Both the position numbers and the translations under genes were made by a program. The notes below the pieces were generated by a model, which was not told the origin of the DNA, made no database searches, and saw only the letters and a list, made by a program, of their open reading frames with translations. Below are positions 8,606 through 16,914 of a stretch of 50,271 bases of DNA, in pieces. Source of the stretch: Pseudomonadota bacterium (GTDB taxonomy: Bacteria; Myxococcota_A; UBA9042; GCA-2863065); assembly GCA_005776725.1 (NCBI GenBank), contig SXOO01000225.1, positions 1-50,271 of the forward strand. The letters are read 5' to 3'. Within the stretch, counting starts at the first letter, position 1. Each line of letters begins with the position of its first letter.

Positions 8606-9736
8606 CTACCACTGGTGCCAGTCGGTGGACCGGTACACGACGATCGAAGGCGGGCCCTCGAAGAGCGTGGCAAAACCCGCTTGGAAGTCTGGGTTCCCGT
8701 AGAAGGCGCCCATGTGGGTGGTGTCGGTCCAGATGTCGATCGCCAGGAACTCCTTCGGGTCGGCAGCCCCCAGGTACACCACGTGCGCCACGTCCCCGAG
8801 GCCCTTGGCCGGCGCTTCGCCGCCCGCCGCCAACGCGTCGTGGCCGGCCTTCTTGGCGGCGGGGTCGTCGCTCAACCGAGCGCGCACAACCACGAACCAG
8901 TGATCGCCGCCGTCCCCGGAGGTGAGGTCGCCCCAGCCGTACCAGTCCGACGAGACGTAGGGCGTCGCCGAGGGTGGCGCCGAGAACAAGGACCCGAAGC
9001 CCGCCGCGACCTGCGGGTCGGAGTAGAACGCCTGGGCACCCTCGAGGCTCGTCCAGCGGTCGATCCCCAGAAAGTCGAGCGCGCCGGGCGTGTGGCCCAA
9101 CAAGTCGGTCGCGAGCATGGCGTCGTGCCCGAAGTCGCCGGCGGCCTTGGCCGGGGCCTCGCCACCCGCCGCGATCGCGTCGTGCTTGGCCTTGGCCTCC
9201 GCCTCGTTGGCGGCGGCCAAAGCCCCGGTGACCAGGAACACGAACTCCGGCTCCGGCGTCCCATCCGCGCCGTCTGTGGCGTCCGTGGCGTCCGTTGCGT
9301 CTGCGGCGTCCGTCGCGTCCGCGGCGTCCGCGGCGTCCGTTGCGTCTGCGGCGTCTGCGGCGTCTGCGGCGTCTGCGGCGTCTGCGGCGTCCGCGGCGTC
9401 CGCGGCGTCCGCGGCGTCTGCGGCGTCTGCGGCGTCCGTGGCGTCTGCGGCGTCCGTGGCGTCTGCGGCGTCCGTGGCGTCTGCGGCGTCCGCGGCGTCG
9501 GTGGCGTCGGTGGCGTCTGCGGCGTCCGTTGCGTCTGCAGCGTCGGTGGCGTCGGTGGCGTCTGCGGCGTCCGTTGCGTCTGCAGCGTCCGTAGCGTCGG
9601 TGCCGTCCGCAGCGTCCGCGGCGTCTGCGCCAGTCACGGTGTCCGCGGTTCCGGACGATGAGTCGTCCGCGGCGCATCCGTGAAGGAGAGCGCCCAAGGC
9701 GATGAGAATGACGGCCTGCTCGATAATTCGCTTCAT
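8606..9736 (-). CDS. lipoprotein with DAAD/DATD spacer and two alpha/beta-barrel-like domains
   Basis: About 376 residues. The N-terminus MKRIIEQAVILIALGALLHGC is a lipoprotein signal with a lipobox ending LLHGC. Residues about 35-160 are a low-complexity spacer of Asp-Ala-Ala-Asp and Asp-Ala-Thr-Asp units. The C-terminal 220 residues hold two copies of a domain of about 100 residues. Matching landmarks in the two are EAPAKAAGDFGHD with EAPAKGLGDVAHV, LGIDRWTS with LAIDIWTD, and SSDWYGWG with STDWHQW. They look like small ferredoxin-fold barrels of the YCII/ABM kind, but no catalytic residue is clear. GGAGG lies 9 bases before the ATG at 9736. Surface-displayed protein of unknown function. 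Confidence 0.75.
   Translation of the reverse strand: MKRIIEQAVILIALGALLHGCAADDSSSGTADTVTGADAADAADGTDATDAADATDAADATDATDAADATDAADATDATDAADAADATDAADATDAADATDAADAADAADAADAADAADAADAADAADAADATDAADAADATDAADATDATDATDGADGTPEPEFVFLVTGALAAANEAEAKAKHDAIAAGGEAPAKAAGDFGHDAMLATDLLGHTPGALDFLGIDRWTSLEGAQAFYSDPQVAAGFGSLFSAPPSATPYVSSDWYGWGDLTSGDGGDHWFVVVRARLSDDPAAKKAGHDALAAGGEAPAKGLGDVAHVVYLGAADPKEFLAIDIWTDTTHMGAFYGNPDFQAGFATLFEGPPSIVVYRSTDWHQW
9268..9631 (-). repeat. in-frame low-complexity repeat encoding DAAD/DATD
   Basis: Imperfect tandem repeat of 9- and 12-base units (Asp-Ala-Ala/Thr codons) inside the lipoprotein gene. It is open in several frames on both strands, which explains the long Arg-rich and Ala/Ser-rich shadow frames here. 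Slippage could change its length between strains. Confidence 0.8.
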
Positions 9737-9858
9737 GAGTCGTTGCCTCCAGTGGTGGTCCTCAATGACCAACTGAAGGCTACTGGCCGGGGCCAGATGG
9801 CGGTACGGCCCACCGTCCGGGAGATCCGACCGATCGTCCAGACCACTTGTTCGGGCGC

Positions 9859-11943
9859 TCAGTTGCCGAGCAGGACCACGGGAATGAACGCGTACTGGAC
9901 GGTGCCGGTATAGGCCGGTTGGCCGGCGGGAGCCGGGCCGAAGTAGGCGAGGTGGACGTCGCCGCCGCTGTCCACATCCAGGGCACACTCCCAGCCCCCG
10001 GGGCCCACGAGCACCGCGGGTGCCGCACCGCGCTTGACCCACACCTGACCGGAACCGGCGCTGGCGTCGTAGTAGCAGACCACGACCTGGCCGCCGGGGG
10101 CGGCAGCCGCGTCCCAGCCACCGTCCGCGAGAAGGGCGGCGGTCAGCGAAGGCTTCGGGTCGAGGAGGGTCGTGACGGCAGACCAGTCGTCGATGTCGGG
10201 TCCGAGATAGGTGCGAGAGCGCAGGACGCCGCTCTGCTCGTAGACCAGGTGCGTCGCGTCGTCCTCGATCACTCGCACCCGGCCGAACCCAGTGCCCTGC
10301 CAGACAACGTAGTAAGCGATGTTCACCCAGTTTGCGGCGTCGGTTCGGTGGACGGCCAGAGCCCCAGCGTAGCTGGCCGCGATGAACTCCCGCGAAACAT
10401 CGGCGTCGACGGCAGCGCCGGCGTCCTGCAGCGTCAGGGCCCCATACTGGATCTTGGTGTCCTTGATCCTGAGGCGGTGGAGGCTGGGGCTGGTCCCGAA
10501 CATCGTGTATCGATCCTCGACGTCGAGCGTGAACTCCCCTTTCACGGGGCCGCTGGACTTCCAGTCGCCGGTAGCATCGTCCACCCAGGCGAAGGCGCCA
10601 CCGCCGCCTGAGTCGTCCGTCGCGTAGGCCACGTACGGGCGCCCCGTGTCTTCATGGAGGCTCAGCGACACCGACTTCCAGCTCGCTGACTTCCCCGCGA
10701 GCTTCTCGCCGACCCACTCGCCTGCGGCAGTGCGCTCGAAGTGGTAGGCCCCGTCGAGATCCTCGTAGCTGGCCACGTGCACGGTTCCGGATGGGCTGAC
10801 GATGAGGTCGAGATCCTCTGTGGCATCCACGCTGTCGTGGACCTGCTCGAACGTGATCTGGGGCTCGCAGCAGCCTGCTTCGCAGGGCAGATATCCGTCA
10901 TCACACTCGATCGCGCAGATCCCCAGCTCGCAGGTGGCGACTCCACCGCCGCTCGGCGGTCCGGGGCAGAGGAGACAGGCCGTGCCGCAGTGTTCGGCGT
11001 CGCCGTTGGCCATACATGCGTCACCGCAACGATGGTAGCCGGCGTTGCACGTGATCCCGCACACACCGCCGCTGCATTTCGCCTTACCAGGCCCCACGCT
11101 CGGCGGCGCGCAGACCGTGCACTCGGCGCCGCAGGCCGTAGGTGTCCCTGCCGCCACGCAGGCTCCACCGCAGAGTTGCTTGCCTGCGTTGCAGATCGTG
11201 GCGCAGGTGCCGGCGCCTTGTTCTGCGACGCATGCCGCCAGGTAGTCCACACAGCAGTCCCCCAATGAGGCGCAGAGGTCGTCACACGCACACGCGCCGT
11301 CGGTTTGTCCGCAACGGCCGAGACAGCTCTCGGCGCCTGAAGCGAGGCAGACGTTCTGGCCGCCGGAGACGGGCTGACAGCTCCCGCAGCTTCCTCCGCA
11401 GCCATCCGGGCCGCAGACCTTGCCAACACAATCGGGGACGCAGGTGGCAGTGTCGGGCGTGGGCCCCACGTCCTCGGGGCTCGGGCCGGTGTCAGGGGGC
11501 TCTTCGACCAAGCTATCGGGCTGTTCGGCGGCGTCCGGGAGATTGGACCCAGAGTCGTCGGCGATGTCGGATGCTTCCGTTGTGTCGACCACCGGCTCGA
11601 CGTCCAGAGCTGGCTCGTCGCCCGCGTCCGTGAGCACGTCGACGCTGTCTTCGACGGGTGAGACATCGCCTGCGGCTGCCGTGTCGCCGGGTTCGCTCGA
11701 GTCCTCGAGGAGCGTGTCGACGGCCACAGCCGCGTCACCTTCGTGGTCGTCGCTGCTCGCCGAGGTGTCCTGCCCAGCCGACGCGTCCGTTGAATCGCCA
11801 GTGTCGGGGGCTACCTGCACGTCCGCTAGCGTCGCGTCGCCGGTCTCGTGAGCGGTCCCGCCCTGCACCGCGGTGGTGCACGCGACGGAGCAAAACCACG
11901 CCACCGTCACAGCCGCGAAGCGTCCAAACCGTTGATTCTCCAT
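9859..11943 (-). CDS. Cys-rich lipoprotein with somatomedin-B-like module and possible beta-propeller
   Basis: About 694 residues. Starting at ATG 11943 gives MENQRFGRFAAVTVAWFCSVAC, a lipoprotein signal with lipobox SVAC. Next comes an Asp/Thr/Ser/Pro-rich spacer (about 25-165). A CGPDGCGGSCGSC repeat unit, the same type found twelve times in the deiminase-family protein, begins about residue 170. It is followed by a somatomedin-B-like cysteine module with the pattern ESCLGRC...CACDDLC...DCCVDYLAAC. Two or three CNAGK/CNAGYHRCGDAC-type modules follow. The last 330 residues are predicted beta-rich with repeated strands (VHVASYEDLDG, PYVAYATDDSG, VHLAYFGP) suggestive of a propeller. Adhesion or recognition is inferred; no enzyme motif is seen. 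An upstream ATG-like frame to 11970 is ignored. Confidence 0.72.
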   Translation of the reverse strand: MENQRFGRFAAVTVAWFCSVACTTAVQGGTAHETGDATLADVQVAPDTGDSTDASAGQDTSASSDDHEGDAAVAVDTLLEDSSEPGDTAAAGDVSPVEDSVDVLTDAGDEPALDVEPVVDTTEASDIADDSGSNLPDAAEQPDSLVEEPPDTGPSPEDVGPTPDTATCVPDCVGKVCGPDGCGGSCGSCQPVSGGQNVCLASGAESCLGRCGQTDGACACDDLCASLGDCCVDYLAACVAEQGAGTCATICNAGKQLCGGACVAAGTPTACGAECTVCAPPSVGPGKAKCSGGVCGITCNAGYHRCGDACMANGDAEHCGTACLLCPGPPSGGGVATCELGICAIECDDGYLPCEAGCCEPQITFEQVHDSVDATEDLDLIVSPSGTVHVASYEDLDGAYHFERTAAGEWVGEKLAGKSASWKSVSLSLHEDTGRPYVAYATDDSGGGGAFAWVDDATGDWKSSGPVKGEFTLDVEDRYTMFGTSPSLHRLRIKDTKIQYGALTLQDAGAAVDADVSREFIAASYAGALAVHRTDAANWVNIAYYVVWQGTGFGRVRVIEDDATHLVYEQSGVLRSRTYLGPDIDDWSAVTTLLDPKPSLTAALLADGGWDAAAAPGGQVVVCYYDASAGSGQVWVKRGAAPAVLVGPGGWECALDVDSGGDVHLAYFGPAPAGQPAYTGTVQYAFIPVVLLGN

Positions 11944-12049
11944 GATCTTCACCCCCACGAGGTCGCCCATCCCGACAGGTTCTTCGACCAGCCCTCCGCG
12001 CTGACCGCTCGAGGAAGGTGAACCGCAGAGTGCGTCTCATCGAGCTGCG

Positions 12050-12077
12050 ATTCTAGGAGGACCGCCCACTAGGTCCA
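12050..12077 (-). promoter_or_regulatory. possible promoter of the Cys-rich lipoprotein gene
   Basis: On the minus strand TGGACC (12072-12077) precedes TAGAAT (12050-12055) by 16 bases. The -10 is a 5 of 6 match to the housekeeping consensus. The start would be near 12043, about 100 bases before the ATG at 11943. Confidence 0.3.
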
Positions 12078-12113
12078 GCGTCAACTGGCGGCTACGCACC
12101 GGGGCCCCGCCGC

Positions 12114-13358
12114 TTAGTTCACGTAGTAGAACGGCGTGCAGACCTTGTCCTTGCAGATCGGCACCTCGGCCGGCAGGCAGTCGCACGTGTCTGCCGGGCA
12201 GTTCTTGGCCGCGTACTCGGCCAACAGCGCCTTGGCCGCCTCTATCCCGCCGGCATTGACCGCCAGCGCCTGACACCCCATCCCCGGGCCCGTGCTGCAG
12301 AAGGGCGTGGTGAGCATGGTGCACTGCGGCTGGGCGTCGCAGGACGACTCGGCCGCTGCGAGCGCCTCCAGCTCGCTCCGCAGATCTTCGCAAGTCTTGG
12401 GGCAGCCCGGGTCGCCGGGGCACAGGCGGCAGGTGCCCGCCGCGCACAGCGGCTCGCCTTTCGGATCACAGCCGCAGTGGAACGGCTCGCACTGCGCGTC
12501 TTGGGCCGCCTGCGCCGCAGTGGACAAGGCCCCCAATGGCGCGTCCGCGGAGATGGCGCGCTGGTAGCAGCCGATGCTGCCGCAGATCGGGTGCTCGAAG
12601 CGCATGCAGTCGGCGTCCACCGAGCACCCGGCGTTGGCGTCGACCAAGCCGTCCACCGCCGCGGTGAGGGAGGTGCACGACGTCGCGGCGCACTCCGGGA
12701 GGTCGCACCCGGAGGCGTCTTTGGCGCACTCGCAGTTCAGCTCGCACTGGTAGGCGCATGGCGTGCACTTCCCCTCCGCGCAGCCGAAGCCCCAGCCCGG
12801 CGGGGCCAGATCGCAGCACCCGGGGACGATCTCCTCGGGCACGCACCCGGCGCCGGAGAACGCCTGCCAGGCCGCCTCGAGCGCCGTGTGGTCCAGCGTG
12901 GCGTTCACGGCCACGGCGCACCCGCTGCCGCACACGGGGTGCGTGACCCACTCGCACTGGGCGCCCGACGTGCACGTGGAGATCACTGCGGCTTCCGCCA
13001 CATAAGCCGCCGCGAGCGGGCCGCACGCCATCGCGTCGGGCGGGTCTTGCGTGTCGCCGGGCGGATCCTGGGTGTCCCCGGCGGGATCCCCGAGGTCGCC
13101 GGGCGGGCCCTGAGTGTCCGCGGGCGGGTCCTGCGCGTCCGGGAGGCCGCTGGTGTCGTCGCCGGCGACGTCCGCGCCGGCAGCGTCCGGTGGGATCTCG
13201 GCGGCGACGTCCTGGCCAGCGTCGGGCGTGTCGCCCTGCTCGCTGTCCTTGCAGGCGGAGAGCGCGAGCGCCACGGCGCACAGGAGCAGGTGACTCACGT
13301 GAGCCGGACGGGCCGGGGTCTCGCGGTGGAGGGTGACGGGAAGGGGGGCGTCGTTCAT
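12114..13358 (-). CDS. lipoprotein with triplicated cysteine-rich module
   Basis: About 414 residues. A lipoprotein signal ends ALALSAC (Cys about residue 36) after a longer than usual N-terminal region. An Asp/Pro-rich spacer with DPPGDTQ-type repeats follows to about residue 105. The remainder contains three related modules of 85-95 residues. Each opens with a Cys and a helical Ala/Leu-rich stretch, continues through QCEWVTHPVCG, DCMRFEHPICG or QCTMLTTPFCS, and closes with GKCTPC, GTCRLC or KVCTPF. I do not recognise the module. ATG 13358 was chosen over TTG/GTG further upstream because it gives the signal peptide directly; no ribosome binding site is obvious. It is divergent from the ATPase gene at 13559. 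Confidence 0.75.
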   Translation of the reverse strand: MNDAPLPVTLHRETPARPAHVSHLLLCAVALALSACKDSEQGDTPDAGQDVAAEIPPDAAGADVAGDDTSGLPDAQDPPADTQGPPGDLGDPAGDTQDPPGDTQDPPDAMACGPLAAAYVAEAAVISTCTSGAQCEWVTHPVCGSGCAVAVNATLDHTALEAAWQAFSGAGCVPEEIVPGCCDLAPPGWGFGCAEGKCTPCAYQCELNCECAKDASGCDLPECAATSCTSLTAAVDGLVDANAGCSVDADCMRFEHPICGSIGCYQRAISADAPLGALSTAAQAAQDAQCEPFHCGCDPKGEPLCAAGTCRLCPGDPGCPKTCEDLRSELEALAAAESSCDAQPQCTMLTTPFCSTGPGMGCQALAVNAGGIEAAKALLAEYAAKNCPADTCDCLPAEVPICKDKVCTPFYYVN

Positions 13359-13558
13359 GGCGTTGAGTGTGCAGACGCGCCCAGTGCGATGCAAAGCGCG
13401 TGAGGCGGCATCTCCCAGTCATCGCAAGAGCGAGTCGACCACGCCTGTGCGCTGGGCGCCCCGAGCCGCGGGGTGTTTTAGAAACGCCGGGCCAACTCAG
13501 CGCGACATCTTAGAGTCGCAGGCTTTTTGGAAGTTTGCGCCGTGGTAGGCTGTGCCCC

Positions 13559-14887
13559 GTGGACGCGTCCCTCCGAAACCACCTCGAGTTCTCGAACCCC
13601 TGGCTGCTCCGGGGCGGGCTGCGGGAAAGCGCGCTCCAGCGGCTCCCCTCGGGCTACGTCCCGCGGGCCCTCGAGCCAGCGTTTCACGACGCGGTTGGGC
13701 AGACCCGGAAGGCGGTGGTCGTCATTGGACCGCGCCAGGTGGGCAAGAGCACTCTGGTCTGGCGCGAGCTCGCCGCTGGTCGTCCGGCGCTCTACCTCAA
13801 CGCCGAGGAGGCGCGCGTTCGGGAGTGGTGCACCTCGCCGGCCACCTTCGTGGGCCAGGCAAAGGCGGTCCTCCCGGAGGGCGGCGTGCTCTTTCTGGAA
13901 GAGGCGCAGTGGCTGTCCGATGCCGGGCTCTTCGTGAAGGGCGTGGTGGATGCGCACAGCGGCTGGACCGTGGTCGTCACCGGGAGCTCGTCGTTCCACC
14001 TCGCTGCCCGGACCCGCGAGTCGCTCGCCGGCAGGGCCCTTCGGTTTCAGCTGTGGCCGCTCTCGCTGAAGGAGCTCGCCCCCGACGCGCCCACCAACCT
14101 GGGCCACCACGCGCGCCGGGAGAAGGTCTTGGACCGGCTCCTTCGGGTCGGTGGCTACCCCGACGCGTGGTCCGCCGAGCGCCCTCAATCGGTGCTCGCA
14201 GCTCTGGTAGACGCCCTGGTCATCCGAGACGCCTCCGACCGATTCCGCATCGCAAGGCCCGACGCCTTTCGGCGCCTCATGCAGCTGGTCGCCGGACAGG
14301 TCGGAGACCTGGTCAACAACTCGGAGTGGGCGTCCCTCCTCGGAATCAGCGCGCCGACCGTGAACGAGTACACCTCACTGCTCGAGGAGACGCACATCGT
14401 CCGCCTCGTGCGCCCCTTCGCCGAGGGCCGTCGGGTCGAGCTGACCTCCACCCCAAAGGCCTACTTCATCGACCTCGGTCTCCGGAACTCGCTCATGGGG
14501 GGCTTCGGGCCCCTCGACGTTCGGCCGGACCTCGGGAAACTCCACGAGAACCACGTGTTCCTCGCGCTTCACAGCGAGTTCCCGGAGCCCGGCGGTGTCC
14601 GCTACTGGCGCACCCGCTCTGGCGCCGAGGTCGACTTCGTCGTCCAGCCCGAGCCCGGCCGCCTCGTGGGCGTCGAGGTCAAGGCCGGCCCAAGCCGCGG
14701 CGTCTCCCGCGGCGCGCGTTCCTTCATCGACGCCTACCAGCCGAGCGAGTTCTGGGTCGTCCACGGCGGAGACGCCGCCGAGTCCCCTCTGGGTCCCACA
14801 CGGGTTCGGTTCATACCCTACGTCTCGCTGCCCGAGGCGATCGAAGGGCTGCGGCCAGCGGACCTGGGCCCCATCCCCCCGGTCTAG
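13559..14887 (+). CDS. AAA+ ATPase with DUF4143 C-terminal domain (second copy)
   Basis: About 442 residues. Walker A is GPRQVGKST, Walker B VLFLEEAQWL and the sensor VVVTGSSSFHL. The region LVNNSEWASLLGISAPTVNEY is a helix-turn-helix-like segment. The DUF4143 end contains GAEVDFV...VGVEVKAG, a PD-(D/E)xK-like pattern. It is only distantly similar to the other ATPase in this window, so they are not a recent duplication. GTG 13559 is the likely start; TTG 13535 is possible. Its stop overlaps, on the palindrome CTAG at 14884-14887, the stop of the rtcA-like pseudogene on the other strand. Family function is not established; roles in toxin-antitoxin-like or mobile islands have been suggested by context elsewhere. 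Confidence 0.85.
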   Translation: MDASLRNHLEFSNPWLLRGGLRESALQRLPSGYVPRALEPAFHDAVGQTRKAVVVIGPRQVGKSTLVWRELAAGRPALYLNAEEARVREWCTSPATFVGQAKAVLPEGGVLFLEEAQWLSDAGLFVKGVVDAHSGWTVVVTGSSSFHLAARTRESLAGRALRFQLWPLSLKELAPDAPTNLGHHARREKVLDRLLRVGGYPDAWSAERPQSVLAALVDALVIRDASDRFRIARPDAFRRLMQLVAGQVGDLVNNSEWASLLGISAPTVNEYTSLLEETHIVRLVRPFAEGRRVELTSTPKAYFIDLGLRNSLMGGFGPLDVRPDLGKLHENHVFLALHSEFPEPGGVRYWRTRSGAEVDFVVQPEPGRLVGVEVKAGPSRGVSRGARSFIDAYQPSEFWVVHGGDAAESPLGPTRVRFIPYVSLPEAIEGLRPADLGPIPPV

Positions 14888-15252
14888 CCCGGTCGGTGCG
14901 AGAGCTCCACGCGGTTGAGCGTGGCCCCGCCAGCGTCCGGGGAACCCGCCATCGGGGTGACGCGGACCTGAAGGTGCGGAAGGAAGCGCCGCATCACCTC
15001 GATGTTGGTAGTGGTGTGCAGTGATAGGGGACCCGTGAGGAAGCTCCCGCCGCCCGCGAGCGCCATCGGCACCAGGAGCTGGTCCGCGGTGTAGGCCCCC
15101 ACGGGGTGGCCCGCGCCGCTCGGCCGCGCTCGCCACGCCCGCAGCGGTTGCAGCGTGCTCCGCCAACTGCGACACCGCCTGCCCGCGCTCACCGAACGCG
15201 GTGAGGACCTCCGCAGTGCCGGCGCCGAGCGCCCGCCTTCACGAGCAGCGTG
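14884..15252 (-). pseudogene. truncated, frameshifted copy of rtcA 3' end
   Basis: The minus strand matches the last third of the intact rtcA gene at 22505-23653. The 3' part (about 14900-15120) is roughly 94% identical to 22609-22815 by my own alignment and encodes PVGAYTADQLLVPMALAG and SLHTTTNIEVMRRFLP. This keeps the His that is nucleophilic in RNA 3'-phosphate cyclases. Further upstream the match falls to about three quarters, with one extra base near 15232 and a two-base loss near 15157, and it ends near 15252 before any start codon. The open frame closes after VELSHRPG. It cannot make an active enzyme. 15253-15416 holds no gene I can see, only a CCGCC/GGCGG hairpin with a T6 loop near 15360-15380. 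Confidence 0.85.
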
Positions 15253-15416
15253 TCCACGCCGAGTACGCACTCATCCGCCCCTGAGGCTCGGGTGGAAGAC
15301 AGGTCGGGATGCCTCGCGCATGGCGGTGACTGGGCCCGGGCGTCTGGCGCTACGCAAGTCCGCCTTTTTTGTGGGCGGCTCCCCGTGGTGCGTCGCGCGC
15401 TTCCCCTCGGTGCCGC

Positions 15417-16862
15417 TCAGTCGGCGGGATAGGCCGCCCAGCCGGCCGTCCAGTCGTCGGTTCCGAAGGCGCCGTAGTAGGTCGCCGTGGTGTCGAAGCC
15501 CACTGGTGGCGTCTCGCCGCCTTGAAGCGCCGGTGAGCCAGCCTTGGGCAGGAAGTTCGGCGCGTCGAGATCGAGCGCGTTCGTGAGCTGCGGGTCGAGC
15601 AGCTCGTTGCCACTCCCGGCAGCCGCCACGAGCGCCGCGACGTCGACCCCATCCACGTCCGACTGCGCGACTACGGCGTCCGTCTTATCGCCGTTGTCCC
15701 ACCAGAGCGAGCTCTGAATCGCCAGCTCGCCGCTGGCCAGGAGGTCCGTGCTCGACGCGTCGTTCACCTGGATGGCGAAGTCGGTGAAGTGGGCCACGAC
15801 TGCGTTCTTGATCGTGCCGGCCGTGCCGCGGCGGAACAGGAACGCCGACTGGGTCTTGCCTGCGGTGCCGGGCGCGGCGTTCGAGCCGATCCAGGTCGTG
15901 TTCCACAGGGTCGGGGCGGCTCGCGGCGTGGCGTCGTTGTCGTTCTTGTTCGAGTCGGCTTCGATGCCATTGTCGCCGACGAGCCCGTTCTGCTGGAGGA
16001 CGAGGAACTGCACCGTCCCCGTCCAGCCGAGGTCCCAGTCGAGGCCGTCGTCGTCCGGCTGGGAGATCACGATGTGGCGCAGGTTGGCAGTGCCCCCGAA
16101 CATCTCGACGCCGTCGTCAGCGCCGAGGTGCACCTGGACGAAGTCGATCTCCGTCCCGGTGCCGCAGCCGCCCACCGTCAGGGCGTTGAGCTCGTTGTCC
16201 TTCTCCAGCTCGAAGCCGGCGAACTCGATCCGGGCGTACTTCAGGGTCCCGCAATCGTGGGCAGGGTCGTTGCCGCCGTAGACCGTCCGGTCGCCGCCCG
16301 CCGGGAAGCCCTCGATGCTCTCGGAGCCGCCTTCCACATTGAGAGGGGCGCTGCCCAGAAGGACGACTCCGCCCCAGTCGCCGGGACCGCGCTGGCCGAG
16401 CGGCTCGTTGCTGGTGAAGACGATCGGCGCCTCCGCGGTGCCCACTGCCTCTAGCCGGGCCGAGGTCGTTACGACCAGGGACGTGCCGGCCTTGCCCTTC
16501 ACAGTCACGCCGGGCTCGATGGTGAGCGTGCCGCCCTCGACGAAGACGTGGCTCTCGAGGACATAGGTATTACCGGTCGTCCAGGTGGTGTCTGCCGTGA
16601 TCGCGTCGCTCACGGCCACGGTCTTCCCAGCTCCGTCCGTGCCATCGGTCCCGTCCGTGCCGTCGGTCCCGTCCGCGGCATCGGTCCCGTCCGTGCCGTC
16701 GGTCCCGTCCGTGCCATCGGCACCGTCGGTGCCATCAGTCCCGTCCGTGGCATCGGTCGCGCTGTCGGTACCGTCAGTGCTTACCGCGTTACTCGAGTCG
16801 CTACACCCCAACGAGGCGGCTAGCGTCAACAGACTCTGAATCAGGAACACTCTGTACTTCAT
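15417..16862 (-). CDS. TDG-repeat lipoprotein with parallel beta-helix domain, partner of the TonB-dependent receptor
   Basis: 481 residues. The signal MKYRVFLIQSLLTLAASLGC has its lipobox Cys at residue 20. Residues about 30-78 are a spacer of Thr-Asp-Gly units. From about residue 90 the protein looks like a right-handed beta-helix: NTYVLESHVFVEGGTLTIEPG opens it and repeated short strands with turns such as DDGVEMFGGTANLRHIVIS follow. Proteins with this opening are often encoded next to TonB-dependent receptors. Here the gene is the last of the tonB-exbB-exbD-exbD-receptor operon, 52 bases after the receptor stop, with a strong AGGAGG 6 bases before the ATG. A surface-exposed substrate-capture role is inferred; no substrate can be named. 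Confidence 0.8.
   Translation of the reverse strand: MKYRVFLIQSLLTLAASLGCSDSSNAVSTDGTDSATDATDGTDGTDGADGTDGTDGTDGTDAADGTDGTDGTDGTDGAGKTVAVSDAITADTTWTTGNTYVLESHVFVEGGTLTIEPGVTVKGKAGTSLVVTTSARLEAVGTAEAPIVFTSNEPLGQRGPGDWGGVVLLGSAPLNVEGGSESIEGFPAGGDRTVYGGNDPAHDCGTLKYARIEFAGFELEKDNELNALTVGGCGTGTEIDFVQVHLGADDGVEMFGGTANLRHIVISQPDDDGLDWDLGWTGTVQFLVLQQNGLVGDNGIEADSNKNDNDATPRAAPTLWNTTWIGSNAAPGTAGKTQSAFLFRRGTAGTIKNAVVAHFTDFAIQVNDASSTDLLASGELAIQSSLWWDNGDKTDAVVAQSDVDGVDVAALVAAAGSGNELLDPQLTNALDLDAPNFLPKAGSPALQGGETPPVGFDTTATYYGAFGTDDWTAGWAAYPAD
16630..16780 (-). repeat. in-frame repeat encoding TDG units
   Basis: Tandem repeat with a 9-18 base period, alternating ACC GAC GGC and ACG GAC GGG codons, encoding Thr-Asp-Gly with occasional Ala. 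Synonymous alternation suggests expansion of a six-codon unit. Confidence 0.75.
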
Positions 16863-16914
16863 GACAATCCTCCTGCTCTTCGCGGCGCAGGCCGCGACCC
16901 GGACCCCGCCGAGT

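Noticed and set aside
9268..9631. Possible CRISPR or tandem repeat array
   Set aside because: The repeats are in-frame codon repeats of 9-12 bases with no spacers; they encode the lipoprotein spacer.
13535..15024. 490-residue plus-strand frame over the second ATPase
   Set aside because: It overlaps the ATPase frame with Walker motifs and has the Arg/Pro/Gly composition of a shadow frame.
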